A stretch of 64,000 nucleotides of DNA from Diogma glabrata (taxonomy: Eukaryota > Arthropoda > Insecta > Diptera > Cylindrotomidae), in the NCBI GenBank assembly GCA_963693315.1, contig OY856187.1, forward strand, positions 47,572,485 to 47,636,484, read 5' to 3'. Each line of letters begins with the position of its first letter. Position 1 is the first letter of the stretch. The position numbers and the translations under genes are program-made. Below, piece by piece: positions 52,080 to 62,618 of the stretch. The notes below the pieces were generated by a model. It saw nothing but the letters and a program-made list of their open reading frames with translations. It was not told where the DNA came from and made no database searches.

Positions 52080-54345
52080 AAAAATATACTTTTTACTGTT
52101 TATTTTTAATTTTTTATTTTATTAATAATAATTTAAACTTCCTTATAGTAACAATTTGAATTTGATTTATTATTTGATTGAATATCGATTTCGACTTACG
52201 TTATCCTCAGTTCTAAAATTTTTGCTTAAACTATTACTTATGTATATACTATTTCAACTGCTATTTTTTATTATTATGTCATATATTTTGTTAGTTTTAG
52301 TATTGATTTTATCATTTAAAATGTTGCTATTGTTTTTATGTTTATATATTTCTATTTCTTCCAATCTATCTAGATGTTGTCCTTTTCTTTTTTTATGTAA
52401 TATGGTTTAATTTGTGTTGATATTGGTGTATTTGTGTTTTTCTATTTTTAAATGTTCGGCAAATCTGGATTTTGGATTGCTCTTATTAATTTCACTGGTG
52501 TGTTTGACCTATACGTTAGACCTATATCAAATTTACTGCAGTCGTCATAGGTAATTTTATGAACACCTGTGTCTAAGGTTTGGGTTTTTTGGTTTTTGGG
52601 TAATTTTCTATTTTATTTTTGTAAGCTTCAATATATCCATATTTTTTTAAAGTTTTTTTTAAAGATTATTTTGAATGTTGTTTTATTATATGTTACGCCT
52701 ATGTATTTTTCGCCTGCTAAGTTTTCTTCATTCTTCAATGTTCAATGTTGTTAGGGTTTGCAAATTTTTCTTGTTTTTATGTTTTCTATTTAATGTGTCA
52801 ATTATTTCGTTTTTATATCCGTTTTTACTGGCTTTGTATTTTATGTTATTTAATTCGTCTTGATAATTTTCTGCATTCATTGATATATTGTTCAATCTAT
52901 TGATCATGTGGTTGTATGCAGCTAGTTTATGTTGGTATGGATTATGTGATTTAATATCTATTGTTTGATCCGTTTGGGTTGGTTTTCGGAATATAAACAT
53001 TTTTGATTGATGAATCCAAAAAATTTATTGTGTTATTTTCTTCATTTTCTAACGTGAATTTAATGGAAGGTTCTATGCTGTTTATGTATTGGTGTAATAA
53101 ATTGAGCTGTCTGTTCGTTCCTTTGAATAATAAAATTATATCATCAACGTAGCGATACCAATAAATGATTTTTTCTTTGTGTGGATTTATGTTATTATGT
53201 ATATATTTTGTTTCAAAATCGTTGAAATATATTTCGGCTAAAGTTCCAGATAGTGGGCTCCCAATAGGTAAACCATCTGTTTGTTGATAATACTCATTGT
53301 TATGTGTGAAATAGTTTTGTTTTGTTATTTCGGTTACTATATTTATTATTTATTGTGTATCTGTTGGGCTTAAACCATTTTTTATTAACATATTTTTTGT
53401 TATAATTATTGTATATTTTATTGGTATGTTACATGTTGGTTATATCAAACGATGCCTATTTTGCGTTGTGAGGTATTATTATTGGTTCTATTCTATTGAT
53501 TAATTCTGTGTTATTCTTTACTGAATGAATAGCTGTTATCAAATTTTATGTGATACACTAATAGTTTGTTTATGTACCTCGCAATTCTGTAGGTTGGTGC
53601 TGTGGTGAAATTAATAAATGGTCTTATCGGTGTATCTGGTTTGTGTATTTTTGGTAATCCTCTTATATTTGGTGCTGTTGGTTTTATCATTTTGTTATAC
53701 CTTATGTTCTTATCACTTAATATGTTGATAGATTTGTTGATGATTGTTTTTATTTGTGCATTGAATTCATTCGTTGGATCTTTACTTAGTTTTTCCATGT
53801 TGTTATTAATGATATATTCATCTATCTTATTATTGTAGTCTGTAGTTTTCAAGATGACTAATGTATTCCCTTTATCTGATTTGGTTATTCTGGCATTGTT
53901 TTGTTTGATCTTGTTTTGTATACTGCGTATTGTTTTGATTTCTGTTTTGTTGTTGGTTTTTGAATTGTTTAAGTTGTTATTTTTTATTGATATTTCATTA
54001 ACTATTATTGATCTGATTTCATTTTGGTGGTGAATGTTAGTTTTCAATATTGAATTTTCTATTTCTAACAGATTTTAAGTTATTTCTTTTCTTGTGTTGT
54101 TTGGTTGTATGTCGTATTTCAATCCTTTTTCCAATAGTTGAGTTTCTTGATTGTTAAATTGTATTTCGGTGTAATTTTCTATTCTATTGTTATATTGTGG
54201 CGGTCTATATTGATTTATTATGTTATTCTGATGAGTTCCCATTTCTATTAGTTTTGATTCTTTTAATTTTTTTAATTTCAATTTTAGATTTTCACTTTTC
54301 TTTTTTTTTCGTGCTTTCCATATCATTCTTTACCGATTCCATTAT
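52080..54345 (-). pseudogene. Penelope-like element, nearly full length, broken
   Basis: The minus strand starts near 54326 (MIWKARKKKKSENLKLKL, basic coiled region) and passes one stop at 54075. It then reads RITKSDKGNTLVILKTTDYN and IRGLPKIHKPDTPIRPFINF, the N-terminal RT motifs of Penelope-like elements. After frameshifts near 53510 come ASFDIT-NM (motif A, stop inside), QQTDGLPMGSPLSGTLAEIY (motif B), YWYRYVDDIILLFKG (motif C, the YVDD catalytic pair) and TINFLDSSIKNV. The linker (FRKPTQTDQTI, RLNNISMNAENYQDEL, ASKNGYKNEI) follows. A decayed GIY-YIG part (ITYDDCSKFDIGLTYRS) and the tail QHLDRLEEIEIYKHK end it. At least four stops or frameshifts make it inactive. The 3' UTR reaches about 52080. 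Confidence 0.88.
52180..52215 (-). ncRNA. Hammerhead-like core, second Penelope copy
   Basis: Minus strand: CTGAGGA (52210-52204), TAACGTAAGTC, GAAA (52192-52189), TCGATATTC. The core letters fit CUGANGA and GAAA. The stem II base pairs of the first copy (GAC/GUC) are weakened here by G to A. It is equivalent in position to 18066-18100. Confidence 0.4.
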
Positions 54346-54362
54346 TCTTTCATATTCTATTT

Positions 54363-54431
54363 GATTTTATATTTACGATACAGAAACGATATACGTTTCG
54401 TTAATCGTTTCTGTATCGTAAATATAAAATC
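54363..54431. repeat. Long hairpin between Penelope and RTE fragments
   Basis: GATTTTATATTTACGATACA and GAAACGAT pair with ATCGTTTCTGTATCGTAAAT then ATAAAATC, giving a 28-bp perfect stem and a 13-base loop (ATACGTTTCGTTA). It lies just upstream of the Penelope-like element's 5' end, which reads leftward. Confidence 0.9.
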
Positions 54432-54464
54432 GGGTAAATAAAATTAAAGTGCATTTTGAATTGA

Positions 54465-55150
54465 CAAAGCTAGTCAAATTCTTGGCTATGCAGATGATAT
54501 TGTGCTTCTCGGGTGTAGACCAAGCGATATTAAGGATAGTCTCTCTCAGCTTGAAAGAAATGCTAACCGACTTGGATTATGCATCAACGCACCGGCAAGA
54601 CTAACCTTTTAACAACATCCAGGAACATATCTCCCGGAAAGCTGAATACTGGGGACTATGAAGTAGAACGCGTAGAAAATTTCGAATACCTCAGGTCTGT
54701 AATAATATCGTCAAATGACATGCAGGCAGATATAAAAGCCCGTGTCACTGCCGCGTACATAGTTTTCTACGTGTACTCAAAACTTCTGCGATCAAAACAT
54801 CTTTCGCGGTCGTGTAAACTCATGCTTACCTTTGGAAGTGAAAGCTGGATACTGACTTCTTCCGATTGTAGAATTCTATCAACATTCAAGAGCAGGTCAT
54901 ACGAACAGCTTATGGTCCATGTAAAGTTGCTGAAAATCAATATAGAATCCGAATGAATCATGAAATCAGATAGCTTCTTGGAGGCTACGATGTAATCGGA
55001 TTCAATAAATCCAACCGGATTGGTTGGTTTGGTCATGTAGTAAGGGCTCCATTGATAGAATGTTAAAAACAGTGTCCCAACATCCAAGACCTTCGTGATA
55101 TAGGATGTCAAAACTGGGGTCAACTGGTCATGGAATACCTGCATGGAATG
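54465..55150 (+). pseudogene. RTE-type LINE, RT C-terminal part
   Basis: The plus strand reads DKASQILGYADDIVLLGCRP, LSQLERNANRLGLCIN, then (frame change near 54594) KTNLLTTSRN and YEVERVENFEYLRSVI. Next come DMQADIKARVTAA, LLRSKHLSRSCKLML and SESWILTSSD. A further frame change leads to QYRIRMNHEI, stop, LLGGYDVIGFNKSNRIGWFG and HVVRAPLIE. The YADD motif, the W-LT-AD-like block and the RIGW-GHV-R block in this order are characteristic of RTE-clade elements. The copy starts at the YADD box and has at least three disablements. Its 3' side enters the (GA)n tract. Confidence 0.85.
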
Positions 55151-55154
55151 TAAA

Positions 55155-55553
<399 letters not shown>

Positions 55554-55744
55554 TTTTAATTGTAGATTCAGTTTAAGTGTTATTGAATAGAAATATTTTG
55601 GGCATTAGTTTGAACGCTAGTTTGTACTGAAAGCTGTTGAAGGCATATTCTTGTTCTGGGAAAAATTGTTGGCGTTTTGTTTTTCTGTTGTTATTTAACA
55701 ACAAAAATGTAGAATACTTAACAAAAACTGCCAGTTTGCTTACT

Positions 55745-55880
55745 AAAGCCCGGGCATTCACATACAATAGAAACAGAAACAGAAACAGAATTTCATACAA
55801 ATTTGACAGGTAAAAATTCGGTTTCTGTAAAATTTGTATGGAATCTGTTTCTGTTTCTGTTGTATGTGGTTTCAAGCCTT
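55745..55880. mobile_element. Palindromic MITE, about 136 bp
   Basis: AAAGCCCGGGCATTCACATACAA and TTGTATGTGGTTTCAAGCCTT are partly inverted. AGAAACAGAAACAGA and TCTGTTTCTGTTTCT, plus CATACAAATTT and AAATTTGTATG, complete the stem. The flanks suggest a TA duplication. The build is similar to 1901-2043 but the sequence differs. Confidence 0.7.
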
Positions 55881-56239
55881 AATCAGTGATCAAATCCGGA
55901 AGGAAATTTTGGAATTACGTTATTCGAATTGTGAGTTATCATAGTTAATTTAAAGGAAGGCAGAAAAACCTGACTTTGGTGACATCGGTAGATTAGTAAA
56001 CTGTTAATATTGGTTTTCCTTAAGTGAGCTAAAGGTTTTTGAGTTAAAGAAGGAACTAGAACGACGATGATTAGCATCATGCGGAAACAAAACTGAAGAA
56101 GCTACGGAAGTTAAAGGAATAGATTTCGAGAGTTTCTGCAGTTTGAATTGGTTACAACCAACATTGATTTTGTGTCTGTTGATGTAGAGAAAAGTTCTGT
56201 AGCTGAAACAACAACTTCATTACCACTTGCACATATTTT

Positions 56240-58170
56240 GATTTTATGCATTTAATGGCTATGATGCGGCAGATAAGTATATCTATATGAATAAAAAACG
56301 AGACAGCATTAATGCTAATATTAATCATCAATTGAACATAGTAAACTATAATATAGCTGCTCGCAAGGACGAGATGAATCAAAGCTTGGCTGCTATTGAA
56401 GAAGAAATAAGACTTAACATCAAAGAACATATAGCTTTTAGTAGGGAATAATTCAGCTTTAACAATAATCAACAGATGGCTTGCTACTAAAGATGAAATT
56501 AGATTAAAAACAATTAGCTGTAAATCGGAAAGAATTCAAACAAATAATGCACAAAAAGCTTCTTAAAATTTCTACTGCGTTAAACGAAGAAGTCAACATA
56601 GTTCATCAAGAAGTGGAAGAGTTAGAGCAAAAGTCATGGCAGAAGGAAAAGAGAGGAGTAGCTGAAGTATTACAGGTGGTGCCGAATATGACTGCAGAAG
56701 TAATGACCACATTAGAACGTAAATACCACAATCATAAAGTGAGTTTTACCAGAATCGAGTTAAAAGGCCGCTTGCAGCGAAATGTAGAAAGTATACAGAA
56801 CTATTTTTCAGCAGTTTTGTATATTTGGCACACTCGAATACTTCTGCGCATTTAATGGAAAAGATGTTGATCGAGACTTTAATTGATCCAAGATCTATCA
56901 ATCGAGACCTTAATTGATCCAAGATTCAGGCATCAGAATAACAGTAATGGTTACAGCTAAGGCAACTTTCCACGAAACGCAATGCAATGTATGCCATCTG
57001 TATGCCATCTGTTCGATGCAGAAAAAAAGATTTTTAGATGAAAATCAAAGATGAAGCATTGACACACAGAGGTGACCTCAGATGTAGCAAAGAGGGTCTC
57101 ATAGCTTGTGGGTGTGAGACAAATTGGGAAGCAGAAAGATCGTCATCTTCTTGTGATGAAAGGATGATACGAAGAAAAAGGTCTCGCAGCGTTCAGGAGC
57201 ATTAGTAGGAAACTACACTCCTGGCGTTTCTATTACTAACTCGACTTCTGCCCAACCTGGTTTCGATCTGCTACGTCATACCTGGATTACATTAAACCGA
57301 ATAAGAACGAATGGACCTTGTGCTGATTCTTTCTACAAGTGGGGAATCTCAAAGTCCCCTCAATGTGACTGCGGAGCTCAACAACAAACCATAAAACACA
57401 TTGCAACTGTGTGTCTACTTCGACGGTACAATGGCGACATCTCAGATATCTAATTGCCAACTCCCGATGTAGTAGAATGGATAGACTCACTCGATGTAAA
57501 CATCTAATGTTCAAATATACTGCCCAATGTTCAAATATTTTAATATTTTTTTTATTTTTAATTTTTAACTAAAAGACGCGCAATCAAATTGATTGTGAGC
57601 TCGTTTAATGTGTATTCATGTTTTGTTTTATGTAGATTTCATAGGAAAATCTATCTATTTTAATTTTTATTTTTGTTTTATTTTTGTTTTTAATGTGTCA
57701 CAACAAAAACCATACGCTAAATAAAAAAAGTAGGAAACTACTGTGTTGGATATGTGGAAAATTAGGACATATCTCATAGGACTGCTTGAACAGGAAGCGT
57801 GACAAATCTTCGTCTCTTAGTCAACGGATGTCCCTTAAAGGTTACAGCTTGGGTATTGAAGGGAAAATTCCAGGAAAAAGTTTTTTCATGATACTGGATA
57901 CATGCTCAGCTCGCACATATATGTGTTTCACAATGTTTGATTGGCAACATTTTGCCACAATCAGATGGATTAAAACTGCAGAAAGTAACTGGAGCATGCA
58001 CTGCTATAACAGGTAAAAGGATCGCTGAAATAAAGATAGGTAACAACTTCTATCAACAAGAGGTGCTAGTGGCAGATATTATGGATGAAGTCATTTTGGA
58101 GATGGACTTCATGATTTTACAGGGAGATAAATACTCGCTGGTTCCAATTTTATACCACTTGACAATTCAA
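56240..58170 (+). pseudogene. Gypsy gag-protease relic, split by a LINE
   Basis: The plus strand begins with a heptad-rich stretch (NIAARKDEMNQSLAAIEEEI near 56355). Capsid-like text follows at 56665-56890: TTLERKYHNHKVSFTRIELK, then GRLQRNVESIQNYFS and HLMEKMLIETLIDPRSI. A LINE (57217-57728) interrupts. Then CWICGKLGHIS-DC (57743-57785) is a CCHC zinc knuckle with a stop inside. Next, GKIPGKSFFMILDTCSARTY is a protease active-site region with Cys in place of the usual Gly after LDT. After a frameshift near 57950 come CTAITGKRIAEIKIGN, FYQQEVLVADI and DEVILEMDFM. Protease normally cleaves gag-pol; no RT follows. The relic ends near 58170. Confidence 0.8.
57217..57728 (+). mobile_element. 5'-truncated LINE with 13-bp target duplication
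   Basis: AGTAGGAAACTAC is duplicated exactly at 57204-57216 and 57729-57741. The insert reads FDLLRHTWITLNRIRTNGPC, then KWGISKSPQCDCG and QTIKHIATVC, a C-terminal Cys-His motif (C-C-H-C) of LINE RTs. It then has a short 3' UTR ending CCATACGCTAAATAAAAAA. Removing it and one repeat reconnects the Gypsy gag to its zinc knuckle. Confidence 0.9.
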
Positions 58171-58219
58171 ATGCAAACAACAAATTTAGATTTTTTAGGG
58201 AATCTGTATTAAATTTGCA

Positions 58220-59100
58220 TGATTTTTTCATATAATTATTAATTGTTCCATTTTAAAATTGTTGTGATGGGGGTCTGTACCAACCAACCGATCACCAGAA
58301 CTAATATTTACCGTGACTGCTCTTATGTCAAATCGTTTGTTTGTTTTCCTTTATGCCCGATTTATAGTCGGTAACGTTAACTTAACGTTAGGTTCAACTT
58401 AACCGTAACTTACGACACTACAAAATTTTAATTTATATTCGGTAAGAAATTACGTATTCTTTGACGTTTGATTTGATATTAATTTTGATTTTGTAATCAA
58501 TTTTATAAATCAAATCAATCAATTCTTTAAAGTAACAAACTGATTTTAAAATCAAAATTTAAATAATAAAATTCGAAATAAACATTTGATACAAAATTTA
58601 AAAATAAAAAAATTTATTTTCATATTAATTTCATGCTAATATTTTGTTTTAAGGTCGCTTTTTTTATATCCTTCGCACTTTTTAAGAAATGAAATTTTAT
58701 TTTTATGGACATTAGCAATTAAATGTTAGTTTTCTTTAGTTTTTATACAAAACGTCAAAAACTCCTTAACAAAATCTTTAAGATAGAATGAAATGAACTT
58801 TACGTGCGTAAATTTTTCATTTGATTCAAAATTGTACAATTAGTGCGAGTTTCTTTTAAATCTAAAAAATAATAGTTTCTGCGACTGTATAAAAAATGAA
58901 CAAAGTTTGACGATTTGGATACGTTTTAGATTTTATCATAACAAACATATAATTTTTGCTATTTTATGAATTAAAAATTAGTTTGTCCATACAGCGAAAA
59001 AAGTTTGTCAGTAAGTTTTCATAACATACTTTGAAAATATTTACGTAACTTAAATATTTGTTCGTGTCGTTGGAAAATATTGCATGTCCATTATAATGTC
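58220..59100. other. Gene-free AT-rich stretch
   Basis: Nothing recognised, apart from GTTAACTTAACGTTAGGTTC near 58376, a weakly self-complementary patch. Confidence 0.5.
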
Positions 59101-59101
59101 A

Positions 59102-59268
59102 CGAGTCGTCAAATAATAGTCGATTATTTTTCATAATTTCATTATTACGAATGTCATTTGAGGTAGGAATTTTTAACCTCAAAGGAATGAGGAATTTGAG
59201 GAATTTTTAACCTCAAATGGCATGAGTGGTAATGTTGAAAAATAATCGACTAATAATTTGATGACGAG
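59102..59268. mobile_element. Foldback MITE, 167 bp
   Basis: CGAGTCGTCAAATAATAGTC and its near-inverse at 59245-59268 begin arms that continue through GATTATTTTTCA and CATTTGAGGT. GAATTTTTAACCTCAAA occurs twice at the centre. The stem is about 65 bp with a few mismatches. Confidence 0.75.
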
Positions 59269-60099
59269 TTGTATTTAGCAGACAATTTAACGAACAGAAA
59301 TAGTAACATTATTTCATACAACATAATCCTTTGTTGTCAAACAAAATTAAATATTATTTCATCTTAGTAGGCGCATAAATATTATAAATTTGTAATTTAT
59401 TTTTGACAAATAAACATAAACATGCAATAATTTATGAATGAAAATGGACATTTTTATTATTTGCAAATTGCATTTATACATAATTTTGTATTATTGAATA
59501 ATTTGTAGACAAAAATTTATTTAGAAACTAATAATTATCTTTTAAACAAAATTATAAATAAAAAAAATTATCTCATTAAGCAAAAAAAATTATCTCAATA
59601 TCTCTAGTTTTAAATTAATATATTAAGTAGGCCGAAAATAGTCACTATAATTCGCTGTTCCTTCCCACCAGAGAAAAATAATCGATATAATTCGTTTTGA
59701 TTTGTTAAAAAATAGTAAATGAAGCGTTTTTATTGGACCTTATCGAAACTTTATTTAGTGAGTTGAATTGTCACTATTATAAAATCGCTGGAAATAACAC
59801 AATAAAATTAAAATATATACTCTCGTAATTATTTTCATTCATTTTATAAAAATTAGCACAACTGAAAGGAATACATTTTACTTTTTGTTTCGTTTAAAAT
59901 TATTTAATTGTTTTTAATTTATAATTTAATAAAACAGTTTGTTGTTGTAAATAAACAGAAATGCAAATGGCGAAAAGAGAAATTAAATATATGACATATT
60001 ATATTAGTGATCACGATTTGTTATGTCTCTCTTCATACAATTTTAAAGCTATGTTCTCTCTCTATTTATATATACTCTAAAGTCTAGGGTACCAACCGA

Positions 60100-61305
60100 A
60101 TCTTTCCTCTCACGTTGACATGATACTCGGTGACCATGCCTCAATATTTGGATTTTTGCCGTGGCCCATTTCTCGAAAATGGCGATGAAATTGAAATTTT
60201 GTCGTTTGTGGCTGAAATAATATTTATTGTTTTTCCTAATTTTCGTCCCCTATACGCCTATTCCGATATTTCACAGTGAATTGAGAATTGAGAGAAAAGT
60301 GCAATAAATGAAATAAAGAAATATTTTCTAATACGAATATGTTATTTTTGCCATTCCGAATCACAATTTAACGTATTTCGATATTGTCAACAATATCAAA
60401 AAGTGAGATTTTTCCGCACTGTTTTATTTTTCCGCATTGTTTTATTTTTCCGAGTTTTATTTTTTAGAAAATTGTCTCAATGCTAAGTTGATAATAGAAA
60501 TGTTTACTTATATTTTAATATGAATGTTGATTGTAAAAAATGTGGTTGCAGAATAATTTTGTTTAACTGTGTTTTCGGAATTGCTAAAAACGTTGTGTGC
60601 TAGATACACAAAGTACTATTCCCACTCGCAACATGGAATACTAGGAGTACGTTCAGAAACTTTACTATAGTTAAATATTTAATGCACCAATCAAATCACC
60701 GCATTAATATATTTAATAACTATAGTTAAATAATTTCTGAACGATGTTCATTAATTAAAATATTAGATACACAAATACTAATACAATCTGTTAAAATCGT
60801 ATGTCAGAATAATTCTTTCATAAAATGTTTCAATTGAATAAAATTAAAACCGAAAAAATTAAAAACTAAGATAGAAATTACTAGCCATATTGTTATAGAA
60901 AACTTGCATTTCATTCAGATTTTGAAAAATATATATGCTGCAATTGAACTGTCAATTTGAAATCATTAAATTTTAAATAATGCTTATGTAATGTGGGCGG
61001 GGACTAGTGTGTTTCTGAACGTAAACAGCTGTCAAATAGTTAAATATTAACTTTACTATTTCGTTTCTAAACGACCGGATTTAAATATTATTTAAATATG
61101 TATAGTTAACTATTGTAAAGTTTCGGAACGTACCCTAGTTATGAAAAAGTTGCTATAATTTTTTCTTAATTCCTATTTCCCGATGCAATAATGCAAAATA
61201 ATGGATTCGAAAACAAATATTATTTCAATTTCAACAAGTAGTTTAGCAGAGTAAATTGAAATTTTTTAGTCGATTTGCAGATTCAATTTCTTTGGAGAAA
61301 TGGGC
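60100..61305. repeat. Longer copy of the dispersed repeat at 19255-19530
   Basis: TTTGCCGTGGCCCATTTCTC (60157) at one end and GAGAAATGGGCCACGACA (61291) at the other are inverted, so the unit may be a TIR element. TAAATTGAAATTTTTTAGTC and GATTTGCAGATTCAATTTC (61251-61290) match 19255-19345 inverted. A MITE sits inside. The minus-strand ORF at 61243-61569 overlaps this end and shows no known domain. Confidence 0.5.
60641..61138. mobile_element. MITE with GTACGTTC-GAAACTTTAC ends
   Basis: CTAGGAGTACGTTCAGAAAC, TTTACTATAGTTAA at the left and TTAACTATTGTAAAGTTTCG, GAACGTACCCTAG at the right are inverted with a few differences. The GTTTCTGAACG/CGTTTCTAAACG motif recurs inside. No ORF. Confidence 0.78.
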
Positions 61306-62100
61306 CACGACATTTGAAGGCGCGACATTACAACCGATTTTGATGTCAAAGTGACAGGTAAAACATTCAGGGATGCGTTTCAAAATTAACCACGGTAATA
61401 ATGTCACTAATGTCATAGTTAAAATAGTGATGTCAAGTATTGAGCTAAAACTTTTTGGGTAATTATGGAACCACATTTGGTAAAGTAAAGTTAACCGCGA
61501 GTTACGACATCCCGGATGTCTTAAACATATTTCAAATTCCTTATTCATTTCTTTTATAAAATAAAACAAACCATAAATTTTTTAATAATTAAATATAATC
61601 ATATTTCAATTTTTTCTCATAATAAAAATTGTAAGATTTACATAAATTTCTAACTCTTATTTTTCATAAGTAAAAATTCATATTAATCAAATTTCAATTT
61701 TATTTTCATAGAAAATTGTAACATAGAAATCAAAAACTAAAATTAAATAAATTCTTAGTTATCACAGTACGATTTTATTCTCACAGTAGAAGTTGCAACA
61801 AATGCAAAAAGCATTATTTCATAACTAACTTAATTAATTGAAAAACTAATGAGAATTAGAATGTATTTGGATTAGAACGAAAGAACATCGTTCATAAATT
61901 AAATTGTATAATTGTATTTTTTTTAATCGATTAAACTAAAGTGTTTACTATATTTTAATTCCAAGACTTTTATTTTTATCGTTTGAGAACCTTAAACCTA
62001 TAATTCGCGGTTTTATACTAATAAATATTTAAATTTATTTATTATTATTAGGTTATGCTACAAGTAGTAAACGTCAAATAAAAACGCTGTAAATCAACTA

Positions 62101-62177
62101 TGCGTTCACAAATTTTACAACTGCTAACTCCGTACTGTTGAGAGCTTGAAGTTAGCTGCTAACGTCGGGTGAACGCA
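62101..62177. mobile_element. Tiny foldback (77 bp) upstream of the CC2D1 gene
   Basis: TGCGTTCAC at 62101 and GTGAACGCA ending at 62177 are inverted. Inside them GCTAACT and AGTTAGC pair as well. It lies about 440 bp before the start codon. It could be a MITE or a regulatory hairpin; I favour a MITE. Confidence 0.5.
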
Positions 62178-62618
62178 CCAATTATGTTTTGAACAATTTA
62201 TAACGAAATATTTTGAAGTTTGAATAACATAATTGTAAAAGGCCGGCATTACAACATAACCACAATGCTTAAAATACAATTTCTTATGAATTAATCCATT
62301 AAAATTAGTGTAACTTCTTAGCTATATCCTATTGAATATATCTTTTTCCATAAGTAATATTTTTTTATAGAATTAGCAATTTTATTTTCCTTTTGATTGT
62401 TTTCTGTTGTAAATTTTTTTTCTGATTACATACCCGCCTTAACATTTAAATTAACTTCACTGAACTAAAAATCAAATGTCATTTTATTTTCTTATTGTTG
62501 CTTCGTAAATGTTATCTGATGAAGAAAAAACTTTGATTTTAAAAGTTACAAGCAAATAATTGTGTGTTCTTAGAAATAAAATAAGAATTTAAAGCATAGA
62601 AACTGTTTAAAAACTAAA

